A DNA stretch of 64,000 bases. It comes from Marinicauda algicola (GTDB lineage Bacteria; Pseudomonadota; Alphaproteobacteria; Caulobacterales; Maricaulaceae). A model generated the notes under the pieces. The model saw only the letters and a list, made by a program, of their open reading frames with translations, was not told the origin of the DNA and did not search any database. The DNA lies in contig NZ_CP071057.1 of assembly GCF_017161425.1 (NCBI RefSeq), positions 2,171,501-2,235,500 of the forward strand. Reading direction: 5' to 3'. Of the stretch, positions 37,662 through 45,610 are shown piece by piece (the stretch's first letter is position 1; the number at the start of each line of letters is the position of its first letter). The position numbers and the translations under genes are program-made.

Positions 37662-38315
37662 ATGGCCGACATTCTGATGCCGAAGGCGACCGCGGTCTGG
37701 CTCGTGGACAACACCGCGCTGTCCTTCGAGCAGATCGCCGATTTCTGCAATCTCCACCATCTCGAAGTGAAGGGCATCGCCGACGGCGATGTCGCCGCGG
37801 GCGTGCGCGGGGCCGATCCGGTCTCCGGCGGCCAGCTCTCGCGCGAGGAGATCGAGAAGGCGGAGAAGGATCCCACCTACCGCATGAAGCCGCTGGCGCC
37901 GAAATATGCCGAGCTGCACACCCCGCAGAAGCGCAAGGGCCCGCGCTACACCCCGCTCTCGCGCCGCCAGAACCGGCCCGACGCGATCGCCTGGCTGGTG
38001 CGCAACCATCCCGAGCTGACCGACGGGCAGATCTCCAAGCTGATCGGCACGACCAAGACCACGATCGAGGCGGTGCGCGAGCGCCGGCACTGGAACTCGG
38101 CCAACATCAAGCCGACCGACCCGGTCTCGCTCGGGCTGTGCAGCCAGATCGAGCTCGACGAACAGGTCAAGAAGGCCTCCTCGCGCCGCCAGAAGATGGA
38201 AGAGGAAGGCCGGGTCGAACGCGCCGAGGACACGCTGAAGCCGGCCGACGAGGCCGAGGAGACGCCCGGCTCGCCGACCACGCTGGACGAGCTGTTCGGC
38301 AAGCCGAAGGGCTGA
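37662..38315 (+). CDS. trcR: TrcR-type cell-cycle transcriptional regulator (DUF1013)
   Basis: 217 aa of the DUF1013 family: MPKATAVWLVDNTALSFEQIADFCNLHHLEVKGIADGD, then RQNRPDAIAWLVRNHPELTDGQISKLIGTTKTTIEAVRERRHWN, which contains a predicted helix-turn-helix. Family members are annotated as the cell-cycle regulator TrcR and are conserved through alphaproteobacteria. The C-terminus is acidic and probably disordered. GAAAGGGA lies upstream of ATG 37662. Confidence 0.85.
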   Translation: MADILMPKATAVWLVDNTALSFEQIADFCNLHHLEVKGIADGDVAAGVRGADPVSGGQLSREEIEKAEKDPTYRMKPLAPKYAELHTPQKRKGPRYTPLSRRQNRPDAIAWLVRNHPELTDGQISKLIGTTKTTIEAVRERRHWNSANIKPTDPVSLGLCSQIELDEQVKKASSRRQKMEEEGRVERAEDTLKPADEAEETPGSPTTLDELFGKPKG

Positions 38316-38340
38316 GCGCTCGCCTCACCGCGTCATGAAG

Positions 38341-38370
38341 GGTCCCGGCCGGAAGCGGCCGGGGCCTTTT
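38341..38370 (+). terminator. Rho-independent terminator of trcR
   Basis: Stem GGTCCCGGCCG / CGGCCGGGGCC (one G-T pair) with a GAAG tetraloop and TTTT. The last T is also in the stop of the convergent SDR gene. Confidence 0.85.
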
Positions 38371-39188
38371 CAGTCCTCGTCCTGGCTGCGCCCGACGGTG
38401 TAGTTGAGCGCCAGGCGCCCGCCGTCGGCGTAGATGCATTCCCCCGTTATGTAGCTCGCATCCTTCGAGGCGAGGAACCAGGCGACGCCGGCCACCTCGT
38501 CGGGATCGCCGAGCCGGCCGAGCGGGGTGCGGCTCATGATGCGCTCCATCGCCACCTTGTCGTCTGCGACGGCCTTGAGGATGTCGGTGTTGATCGAGCC
38601 CGGCCCGATCGCGTTGACCCGCACCCCGTAGCGCGCCAGGGCGAGCGCCATCGCCTTGGTGAGCTGGTTGAGCCCGCCCTTGCTGACCGAGTAGGCGAGC
38701 TGGGCGGGGATCGAAACCACCGCATTGATCGAGCTCATGTTGACGATGGAATAGCGCCGGCGCGCCTCGTCGGTGCGCGTGCCCTCCGCCTCGATCTGCT
38801 CCACGATCTGGCGCGCCACCGCACGCGCCACCAGAAAGGCGCCGCGCAGATTGACGCCCAGCACCCGGTCGAAATCGGCGAGTTCGAGATCGAGAATGTC
38901 GCCCGGCGCGATGATCGCGGCATTGTTGACGAGGATGTCGACCCGCTCGAAGGCCGAGCGCGTCTCGGCGAGCAGGTTGGAGACCGCGAGCTTGTCGGAC
39001 ACGTCGCAGGCCACGAACAGCGCCCGGTTCTTGCCGGCGTCGAGATCCCGGGCGAGCGCCTCGCCGGCATCCTCCTCGACGTCGGCAATGACCACCTTGA
39101 CGCCTTCCTCCACGAAGCGGCGCGCGCACGCCGCCCCGATACCCCTGGCCCCGCCGGTGATTATGGCGACGCGATCCGATGACGGCAT
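38370..39188 (-). CDS. SDR family NAD(P)-dependent oxidoreductase
   Basis: 272 aa classical short-chain dehydrogenase: cofactor motif TGGARGIGAA, NNAAII, Ser in VNMSSINAV and the catalytic YSVSK. An Asp after the second strand (VIADVEED) suggests NAD(H) preference. The closest functional guesses are glucose or 3-oxoacyl dehydrogenases; the substrate is unknown. Confidence 0.88.
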   Translation of the reverse strand: MPSSDRVAIITGGARGIGAACARRFVEEGVKVVIADVEEDAGEALARDLDAGKNRALFVACDVSDKLAVSNLLAETRSAFERVDILVNNAAIIAPGDILDLELADFDRVLGVNLRGAFLVARAVARQIVEQIEAEGTRTDEARRRYSIVNMSSINAVVSIPAQLAYSVSKGGLNQLTKAMALALARYGVRVNAIGPGSINTDILKAVADDKVAMERIMSRTPLGRLGDPDEVAGVAWFLASKDASYITGECIYADGGRLALNYTVGRSQDED

Positions 39189-39264
39189 GGCGGCTCTACT
39201 CCGTGTCTGCGGCCTGTCGGCCGGCGGGGGTTATCGCGCCGGACGCAGCCGAATGCAAACGCGC

Positions 39265-40134
39265 TCACGGCCGCGTGCGGGCGTAGTCCTCGGCGATCGT
39301 GTCGTTGTCCGGATCGAGATCGTAGGCGCGGGCATAGAGATCGCGGGCGCGGGCCGTCTCGCCGACCTGCTCGAGCGCGGCGGCGAGGGAGTGGACGATC
39401 GCCCCGCTGTCGGGATCGGCCGCGGCGGCCGCCTCGCAGATGTCGAGCCCCCGGTTCGCGCGCCCGTCCTTGACCAGCGCCCAGCACAGCGCGTTCAGCG
39501 CATCGGCATCGTCGGGCGAGAGGGCGACGGCCTCCTCGGCGTCCTCCACCGCGCGGCCGGTCATGCCGAGTTCCACGAAGGCCGCCGAGCGCCCGATCCA
39601 GCCCCCGGCCGCATCCGGCTCCATCCGGATCGCCGCGTCGAAGGCCTCCGCCGCCTCGGCCGGGCGGTCGAGATCCATGTAGGCCGAACCCATGAGCATG
39701 CGCGTGAAGGCGTCGGAGGGCTCGCCGAGGGCGGCGATCTCGAGATCCTCGATGGCGTCGCGCGGGCGGTCGAGCTGGAGATAGGCCACGGCGCGGTTGC
39801 GGCGCAGCAGCGGGTTGTCGACATCCCCGCCCTGGTCTTCGATCAGCGCGAAGATCTGGTTGAAGGCGATGAGCGCCTCGCGCCCCTCGCCCAGCGCCAG
39901 GTGGGCCGAGCCCAGGCGCAGGCGCAGCTCGGCCTCCACCGGCCAGTCGTACTGGCGCGAGCGCAGGCACGTCCGGAAGGCCTCGATCGCGGCCTCGGCG
40001 GCGTTTTCCGACAGCGCCTCGTAGCCCTGCGGGCACACAGCGCGGCGTTCCTCGACGCTCTGGCTGCAGGCCGGCGCGGCGATCAGCACGAAGCCGGCGA
40101 TCACGCCGATGGCGGCGGGCAGGAGGCGAAGCAT
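39265..40134 (-). CDS. Exported TPR-repeat protein
   Basis: 289 aa. ATG 40134 (GAAGGA upstream) gives a signal peptide MLRLLPAAIGVIAGFVLIAAPACS. About six TPR units follow, for example AYLQLDRPRDAIEDLEIAALGEPSDAFTRMLMGSAYMDLDRPAEAAEAFDAAI. Periplasmic TPR proteins act as scaffolds. The partner is unknown. Confidence 0.82.
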   Translation of the reverse strand: MLRLLPAAIGVIAGFVLIAAPACSQSVEERRAVCPQGYEALSENAAEAAIEAFRTCLRSRQYDWPVEAELRLRLGSAHLALGEGREALIAFNQIFALIEDQGGDVDNPLLRRNRAVAYLQLDRPRDAIEDLEIAALGEPSDAFTRMLMGSAYMDLDRPAEAAEAFDAAIRMEPDAAGGWIGRSAAFVELGMTGRAVEDAEEAVALSPDDADALNALCWALVKDGRANRGLDICEAAAAADPDSGAIVHSLAAALEQVGETARARDLYARAYDLDPDNDTIAEDYARTRP

Positions 40135-40220
40135 GCGGGCGGGTCCTTCTGGCGGCACGCCGTCTAATGTGGCGCGCGAAACCGCGCCTGCAAACCCGTC
40201 TGGCTCACCGGGAGGGAAGC

Positions 40221-40250
40221 AAAAAGGCCGGGACGAGCGTCCCGGCCTTT
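40221..40250 (-). terminator. Terminator of the first DUF465 gene
   Basis: Perfect 12-bp stem (AAAGGCCGGGAC / GTCCCGGCCTTT) with a GAGC loop; the minus strand ends in five T residues. It lies 11 bases after the DUF465 stop. Confidence 0.9.
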
Positions 40251-40260
40251 CGCGCTGGCC

Positions 40261-40446
40261 CTATCCGGCCTGCTTCTCGGCATTGCGCCTGAGGCTCTCG
40301 ATCTCCTCCTTCAATCGGAGTTTCTGTCGTTTGAGCCTGGCGAGCTGAAGGGTATCTGCGGAAGGGTGCTTGAGCTCCTCTTCAATGCGGGCCTCCAGCT
40401 GGTGGTGACGGGCATTGAGCTCGCGTATACGCGCTTCAGTTGGCAT
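40261..40446 (-). CDS. DUF465 (YdcH/SlyX-like) small coiled-coil protein
   Basis: 61 aa: a helical hairpin RIRELNARHHQLEARIEEELKHPSADTLQLARLKRQKLRLKEEIESL, the DUF465 pattern. Function unknown. A paralogue lies at 41764, so ubiX and the TIGR02444 gene sit between two DUF465 genes. Confidence 0.9.
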   Translation of the reverse strand: MPTEARIRELNARHHQLEARIEEELKHPSADTLQLARLKRQKLRLKEEIESLRRNAEKQAG

Positions 40447-40540
40447 ACAAGCCTCCTTCGCTATGTCAGGACCGGTATTGAAACATCAGACAGGGCCGGC
40501 TGAAAAGAGTAAAACACGGCGCGGCACACGGAAGATTTCG

Positions 40541-41158
40541 ATGAGCGTGAATCAGCGATTGATCATAGGCATTTCCGGCGCCTCCGGCGTCATCTACGGC
40601 GTGCGCGCGCTCGATGCGTGCCGGGAACTCGGCGTGGAGAGCCATCTCGTCGCGACCAAGGCCGCCGAGATGACGCTGTCCTACGAGACGGCGCTGAAGC
40701 CGTCCGAGCTGCCGGACAGGGCTGATTACGCCTACAAGCTGCCCGATGTCGGCGCGCCGATCGCCTCGGGCAGCTTCAGGACGCTCGGCATGCTGATCGC
40801 GCCGTGCTCGGTGCGCACCATGAGCGAGATCGCGACCGGGGTGACCTCCAGCCTCCTGACGCGCGCCGCCGACGTCGTGCTGAAGGAGCGCCGGCGCCTG
40901 GTACTGATGGTGCGCGAGACGCCCTTCCATCTCGGCCACCTGCGCACGATGACGCAGCTCGCCGAGATGGGCGCCGTGATCATGCCGCCCCTGCCGGCCT
41001 TCTACGCCCACCCCGGGAGCCTCGCCGACATGGTCGACCAGTCGGTTGGACGCGCGCTCGACCTGTTCGGTCTCGACTGGACCCCCACAAGGCGCTGGGG
41101 CGAGGACCTGGAACAGGGCCGCCGTCCGGCGGCGAAGCGGCCGCGCGGGGACGCATGA
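40541..41158 (+). CDS. ubiX: Flavin prenyltransferase UbiX
   Basis: 205 aa: the flavin-binding GISGASGVIYGVRAL, the conserved IAPCSVRTMSEIATG and LMVRETPFHLGHLRTM. It makes prenylated FMN for the UbiD decarboxylase in ubiquinone synthesis. The frame is open upstream to 40415, but conservation starts at ATG 40541. Its TGA overlaps the start of the next gene (ATGA). Confidence 0.95.
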   Translation: MSVNQRLIIGISGASGVIYGVRALDACRELGVESHLVATKAAEMTLSYETALKPSELPDRADYAYKLPDVGAPIASGSFRTLGMLIAPCSVRTMSEIATGVTSSLLTRAADVVLKERRRLVLMVRETPFHLGHLRTMTQLAEMGAVIMPPLPAFYAHPGSLADMVDQSVGRALDLFGLDWTPTRRWGEDLEQGRRPAAKRPRGDA

Positions 41159-41646
41159 CTCCCGCCCCGTCGCGCTTCTGGGATTTCTCGGTGGCGGTCT
41201 ATGGCCGACCCGGCGTGAAGCCGGCCTGCCTCGCGCTGCAGGCGGACGGGCTCGACGTGAACGTCGCCCTGTGGGTCGCCTGGACGAGCGCGCAGGGCCG
41301 CGATCCGCGCCCCGCGCTCGGCGAGGCGGTGCGCCGCTCCGCGCTGTGGGGGGCACAGGTCGTGACGCCGCTGAGGGCCGCGCGCGATGCGCTCAGGCCC
41401 GCCCCCGGCTTCGTCGATCCGGCCGCCGCGGGCCGGCTGCGCGAGACGATCCTTAAAGCCGAGCTGGAGGCTGAGCGCCTGGAGCAGGACGCGCTCGAGC
41501 CGCTCGCCGGGCTCTGTCCGGCAAGCGGGACGGCGCCGCGAACCCTGTGCGAACAGGGTCTTGGGGACTATGCCGCACGGCTCGGCGTGCGCCCCGAGGT
41601 GGGCAGGTTCGTTGAAAGCGTTTTCTCGGCGCCGAAAAAAGGGTAA
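41155..41646 (+). CDS. TIGR02444 family protein
   Basis: 163 aa. FWDFSVAVYGRPGVKPACLALQADGLDVNVALWVAW is the hallmark of the TIGR02444/DUF2390 family, whose function is unknown. Translation is coupled to ubiX by a 4-base overlap, an arrangement that hints at a role near quinone metabolism. Confidence 0.88.
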   Translation: MTPAPSRFWDFSVAVYGRPGVKPACLALQADGLDVNVALWVAWTSAQGRDPRPALGEAVRRSALWGAQVVTPLRAARDALRPAPGFVDPAAAGRLRETILKAELEAERLEQDALEPLAGLCPASGTAPRTLCEQGLGDYAARLGVRPEVGRFVESVFSAPKKG

Positions 41647-41763
41647 GATGTTTGGTATCGACACGAGGGCCCCGGCCTGACCGGCCGGCCTTCGCGCTTC
41701 ATCGGACAACACGCCTTCGCGCTCCGGCCCGCCCCGGCGCGACAGAGAGGATTTGACGGCCTG

Positions 41764-41973
41764 ATGGACGGATATCTGAACGATGCCGGGCTGCGCCAGC
41801 GTCTCGAGGAGCTGCGTGCCCAGCACCGCGCACTCGACGACCAGGTGCGCGCGGCCCACGAGTGCGGGATGACCGATCAGCTCAAGCTGATGCGCCTGAA
41901 ACGCCGCAAGCTGCAGCTGAAGGACGAGATCACCTTCCTGGAAGACCAGCTGAACCCGGACATCATCGCCTAG
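41764..41973 (+). CDS. DUF465 (YdcH-like) small coiled-coil protein, second copy
   Basis: 69 aa: LRQRLEELRAQHRALDDQVRAAHECGMTDQLKLMRLKRRKLQLKDEITFLEDQ. It shares the LKRxKLxLKxEI core with the copy at 40261 but is clearly diverged. Its leader from 41647 to 41763 shows no ORF. Confidence 0.9.
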   Translation: MDGYLNDAGLRQRLEELRAQHRALDDQVRAAHECGMTDQLKLMRLKRRKLQLKDEITFLEDQLNPDIIA

Positions 41974-42016
41974 ACGCGACGGGACCCGGCATCGCCGGCT
42001 GAACGGGGCGAGCGGC

Positions 42017-42739
42017 TCAGGCCGCGCCGGCGGCCTTGCGTGCGTACATCGCCGCGTCGGCCTCGGCCATGGCGGTCTCCACGCTGATGCCGCGCGAGAG
42101 CGGGTGCACGCCCCAGGCCGCCCCGAGGCGCAGCTCGAGGCCCTCGTGCACGATCGGGGTCGAGGCGATGGCGTCGGCGAGTTCGCCCGCCTTGATCTCG
42201 GCATGACCGGCCGGGGTCAGGGTCAGCACCACGCCGAACTCGTCCCCGCCGAGTCGTCCGACCGCATCGGTCTCGCGCACATGGGCGACGAGCAGATCGG
42301 CGACCGCCTTCAGCGCGGCATCGCCTGCGGCATGGCCGTGGGTGTCGTTGATCTGCTTGAAGCCGTTGAGGTCAAAATACACGAGCGCCGAGGGCGCGTC
42401 ATGGCGCTCGGCCAGGGCGAGCGCCCGGCTCACCTCGCGCAGGAAGGCGCGCCGGTTGAGCACCGGCAGGAAGACGTCGCGGTCGGCGAGGGTCTCCAGC
42501 TCGCGCACCTTGGCGCGCAGCGCCTCGGTCTCCTTCCTCAGCTGGTCAACCTCGCCCATGAGCGACAGGAGCGCGCGCTGCACGTTCGGCGTCAACTCGG
42601 CTTCGGGCACGCCCATGATGGAGGCGGTGTCGCGCGTGGCGGCCGGGGCCGCGGCGCGGGCGGGCGCATCGCTGCGCTCGGCACGCGAGACCGGGCTCGC
42701 GCCGATGCCGGTCGCGGTACTGCCGGGGCGGATGCGCAT
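42017..42739 (-). CDS. Diguanylate cyclase (GGDEF domain)
   Basis: 240 aa. Residues 60-90 form a coiled coil. The GGDEF domain has DRDVFLPVLNRRAF, YFDLNGFKQINDTHGH and LGGDEFGV at about 163-170. An RxxD inhibitory site (RETD) lies five residues before GGDEF, so product inhibition is expected. It makes cyclic di-GMP. No sensory or membrane domain is seen. Confidence 0.93.
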   Translation of the reverse strand: MRIRPGSTATGIGASPVSRAERSDAPARAAAPAATRDTASIMGVPEAELTPNVQRALLSLMGEVDQLRKETEALRAKVRELETLADRDVFLPVLNRRAFLREVSRALALAERHDAPSALVYFDLNGFKQINDTHGHAAGDAALKAVADLLVAHVRETDAVGRLGGDEFGVVLTLTPAGHAEIKAGELADAIASTPIVHEGLELRLGAAWGVHPLSRGISVETAMAEADAAMYARKAAGAA

Positions 42740-42895
42740 GACGGACCTCTTGGCTCTTTCATCCGTTTGAGGGCCAGAATGGCCGCGCGCCAGTTAAGAA
42801 AGGGTCAAGGTTAACGCCCTTTCACCGGCCTGCTTGACGGGCGGGCACGCCTGACTAATCTGCCGCGCTTTCTTCAAGCGCCCCGGGGGCCTTTC

Positions 42896-43399
42896 ATGAG
42901 CGCCGACACCGCCGCCACTTCCGCGCCGATCGCCATCGTCATGGGCTCGCGCTCCGACTGGCCGACCATGCGCGAGGCCGCCGATCTGCTCGACGCACTC
43001 GGCGCGGCCTACGAGGCGAAGGTGGTCTCCGCCCACCGCACGCCGGACCGGCTCGCAGAGTTCGCCAGGACCGCGAAGGCGCGGGGCGTGAAGGTGATCA
43101 TCGCCGGGGCGGGCGGGGCGGCCCACCTGCCCGGCATGATCGCGGCGGGCACCGCCCTGCCGGTCCTCGGCGTGCCGGTGCAGTCGAAGGCGCTCAGCGG
43201 TCTCGACTCGCTGCTGTCCATCGTGCAGATGCCGGCCGGCGTGCCGGTGGGCACGCTCGCCATCGGCAAGGCCGGGGCGAAGAATGCGGCGCTGCTGGCG
43301 GCCTCCATCGTCGGGCTCTCCGACGAGGGCCTCGCCGCGCGCGTGGAGAGCTGGCGCGCGGAACAGACCGCCTCGGTGCCCGAAACCGTCGAGGATTGA
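42896..43399 (+). CDS. purE: N5-carboxyaminoimidazole ribonucleotide mutase
   Basis: 167 aa class I Pur[11 protein letters not shown], the substrate loop [11 protein letters not shown], and [11 protein letters not shown]. It acts after PurK in purine synthesis. TTGACG at 42834 with CTAATC near 42855 resembles a Caulobacter-style promoter. It lies five bases from purK. Confidence 0.95.
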   Translation: MSADTAATSAPIAIVMGSRSDWPTMREAADLLDALGAAYEAKVVSAHRTPDRLAEFARTAKARGVKVIIAGAGGAAHLPGMIAAGTALPVLGVPVQSKALSGLDSLLSIVQMPAGVPVGTLAIGKAGAKNAALLAASIVGLSDEGLAARVESWRAEQTASVPETVED

Positions 43400-43403
43400 G
43401 CCC

Positions 43404-44477
43404 ATGACCGACATGCTGCAGCCCGGCGCCCGCATCGGCATACTCGGCGGGGGCCAGCTCGGCCGCATGCTGGCCATGGCCGCCGCGCGCCTCGGCTTCG
43501 ACGCGGTGATCTACACCCCCGACGAGGACAGCCCGGCGAGCCGCGTGGCGGCCGAAACCGTCGTCGCCCCCTACGAGGACCTCGAGGCGGTGCGCCGCTT
43601 CGCGCAGCGCGTCGACGTCGTCACCTACGAGTTCGAGAACGTGCCGGTGGAAACCGCCCACGCGGCGGCCGCACACGCGCCCGTGCGGCCCGATCCCAAG
43701 GCGCTCGAGGTCGCGCAGGACCGCTGCGTGGAGAAGGAGTTCGTCAACGCCAACGGCGCGGCGACCGTGCCCTGGCGCGCGGTCGGGAGCCGCGAGACGC
43801 TCGGCGAGGCGCTCGACTATATCGGCACGCCCGCCATCCTGAAGACGCGCCGCTTCGGCTATGACGGCAAGGGTCAGGCCGCGCTGAAATCGCGCGACGA
43901 CGCGCAGGCCGCCTTCGAGGCGATCGGCGCCCGGCCGGCGATCCTGGAAGGCTTCGCCCAGTTCACCCGCGAGCTGTCCATCCTCGCCGCGCGCGGGCTC
44001 AATGGCGAGATCCGCGCCTATCCCCTCAGCGAGAACCGCCATGGCGGGGGAATCCTGAAGGAGACCGAGGCCCCGGCCGAGGCCGACGAGGTGACCCGGA
44101 GCCAGGCTTTCGCGCTCGCCACGAACCTGCTCGAGGCGCTCGACTATATCGGCCTTCTCGCCGTCGAGCTGTTCGATCTCGGCGACGGCCGCCTCCTGGT
44201 CAACGAGATCGCCCCGCGCGTGCACAATACCGGTCACTGGACGATGGATGCGTGCCTGTGCGACCAGTTCGAGCAGCACATCCGCGCCATCGCCGGCTGG
44301 CCGCTCGGCGATCCCGAAGCGCTCGCCCCGGCGCGCATGATCAACCTGATCGGCGAGGATGCCCTGGGGTGGAGGAACTGGCTCAACGCCGAGGGCGCGG
44401 TGCTGCACCTCTACGGCAAGCGCGAGGTGCGCGAGGGCCGCAAGATGGGCCACGTCAACATCGTCGAACGGGGCTAG
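43404..44477 (+). CDS. purK: N5-carboxyaminoimidazole ribonucleotide synthase
   Basis: 357 aa ATP-grasp enzyme: IGILGGGQLGRMLAMAAARLG, VTYEFENVP, KTRRFGYDGKGQ, LAVELFDLGDGRLLVNEIAPRVHNTGHWT. It carboxylates AIR using ATP and bicarbonate. Its TAG is in a CTAG shared with the convergent DUF2855 gene. Confidence 0.95.
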   Translation: MTDMLQPGARIGILGGGQLGRMLAMAAARLGFDAVIYTPDEDSPASRVAAETVVAPYEDLEAVRRFAQRVDVVTYEFENVPVETAHAAAAHAPVRPDPKALEVAQDRCVEKEFVNANGAATVPWRAVGSRETLGEALDYIGTPAILKTRRFGYDGKGQAALKSRDDAQAAFEAIGARPAILEGFAQFTRELSILAARGLNGEIRAYPLSENRHGGGILKETEAPAEADEVTRSQAFALATNLLEALDYIGLLAVELFDLGDGRLLVNEIAPRVHNTGHWTMDACLCDQFEQHIRAIAGWPLGDPEALAPARMINLIGEDALGWRNWLNAEGAVLHLYGKREVREGRKMGHVNIVERG

Positions 44478-45553
44478 GCGAGCTCCACCGTCAGCGCCTT
44501 TCGCGCGGGCACCGTGTTGGCCACCAGGGCCCGGTAGGCCTCCAGCGTGCCCTGCGGGCCCCGCTTCGCCTCGAACTCGAACAGGGACGGGCCGGCCTCG
44601 GCGAAGGCGAGCCAGGCCTCGCCGTAGCGCCGCGCGAACTCGGCCGCGCCCCACTCGGAAATCCGGTTGCGCGCATGGTCGGGCGCGAAGAAGAAGACCG
44701 GCTTCGGGCCCGGCATCGCGCCCGGCGGGGCGGCCCGCTCCCAGTGGGCACCCCCTACGCGGATATTGCCCGCCAGCGCATCGCCCAGCGCGGTGTGGAT
44801 CGTGCGATTGAGCGCGCCGTCGCCGGCGAAATCGACGATCAGGCGCCTGGGATCGGGACCCATCCTGCCGGCGTCCTCATACAGCGTCACGACATCGTAG
44901 AAGCCGAGCGCGTTCACGAAGGCCGCATTTCCCGGCGAGGTCAGCGCCTCGACCGCGACGCCCGGCACGGGCCGGCGCGAGAGCGCGAACGCTAGCGCGA
45001 TCGCGGTCTTGCTGGACGCGCTGGTCAGCGTCACCTGGCGCGCGCCGGAAAACCCGGTCTCGCGCAGGTGGAGATCGATCAGGAAGGCCGTGACGAAGAG
45101 CGGCTGCAGCACCATCTGCGCGGCTTCGAGGGCGGGGCGATAACCCGCATCGCCGGTACAGCGCACATAGCGGTTATACGCGCCGGGCAGGGCGGCGCGG
45201 TGAGCGCTGGCGTCGAGGAACTGGCCGGCATCGACCCTCGCCGGCTCCACGATCAGCGTGCTGCCGGCCGGGAAATAGCCGTAGATGCGCTCGCCGGGCT
45301 CGAGCCCCTCGCTCCGGCTTTCCGCGACCTCGGCGAAACCCCAGACCGGCAGGCGTCCGCGCCCGTCCGCGCCGGGAAAGAAGGACCAGTAGCCCATCGC
45401 CTCGCCGAACACCGCGTAGGTGACGTTGTTGGCCGTCAGCGCGAAGCGCTTCACCGCCAGGCGCGCCTCGCCGGGGGCGAGCTCGCGCGCCGTCTCCTCG
45501 ACGATCTGCGCACTGGAGATGTCGGTCTTCTCGATGGCCAGCGCCCAGCTCAT
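44474..45553 (-). CDS. DUF2855 family protein
   Basis: 359 aa. It has the GroES-like start of MDR reductases (GEARLAVKRFALTANNVTYAVFGEAMGYWSFFP) and a degenerate nucleotide-binding half (VTLTSASSKTAIALAFALSRR), which is the DUF2855 family. It follows the Baeyer-Villiger monooxygenase gene on the same strand after 57 bases, suggesting a shared catabolic pathway for ketones or esters. Confidence 0.85.
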   Translation of the reverse strand: MSWALAIEKTDISSAQIVEETARELAPGEARLAVKRFALTANNVTYAVFGEAMGYWSFFPGADGRGRLPVWGFAEVAESRSEGLEPGERIYGYFPAGSTLIVEPARVDAGQFLDASAHRAALPGAYNRYVRCTGDAGYRPALEAAQMVLQPLFVTAFLIDLHLRETGFSGARQVTLTSASSKTAIALAFALSRRPVPGVAVEALTSPGNAAFVNALGFYDVVTLYEDAGRMGPDPRRLIVDFAGDGALNRTIHTALGDALAGNIRVGGAHWERAAPPGAMPGPKPVFFFAPDHARNRISEWGAAEFARRYGEAWLAFAEAGPSLFEFEAKRGPQGTLEAYRALVANTVPARKALTVELA

Positions 45554-45610
45554 GATGCGTCCTTCTATCGGATTGCCGCCGGGCAGGCGGCGGCCCGTCC
45601 CATGGCCGGC

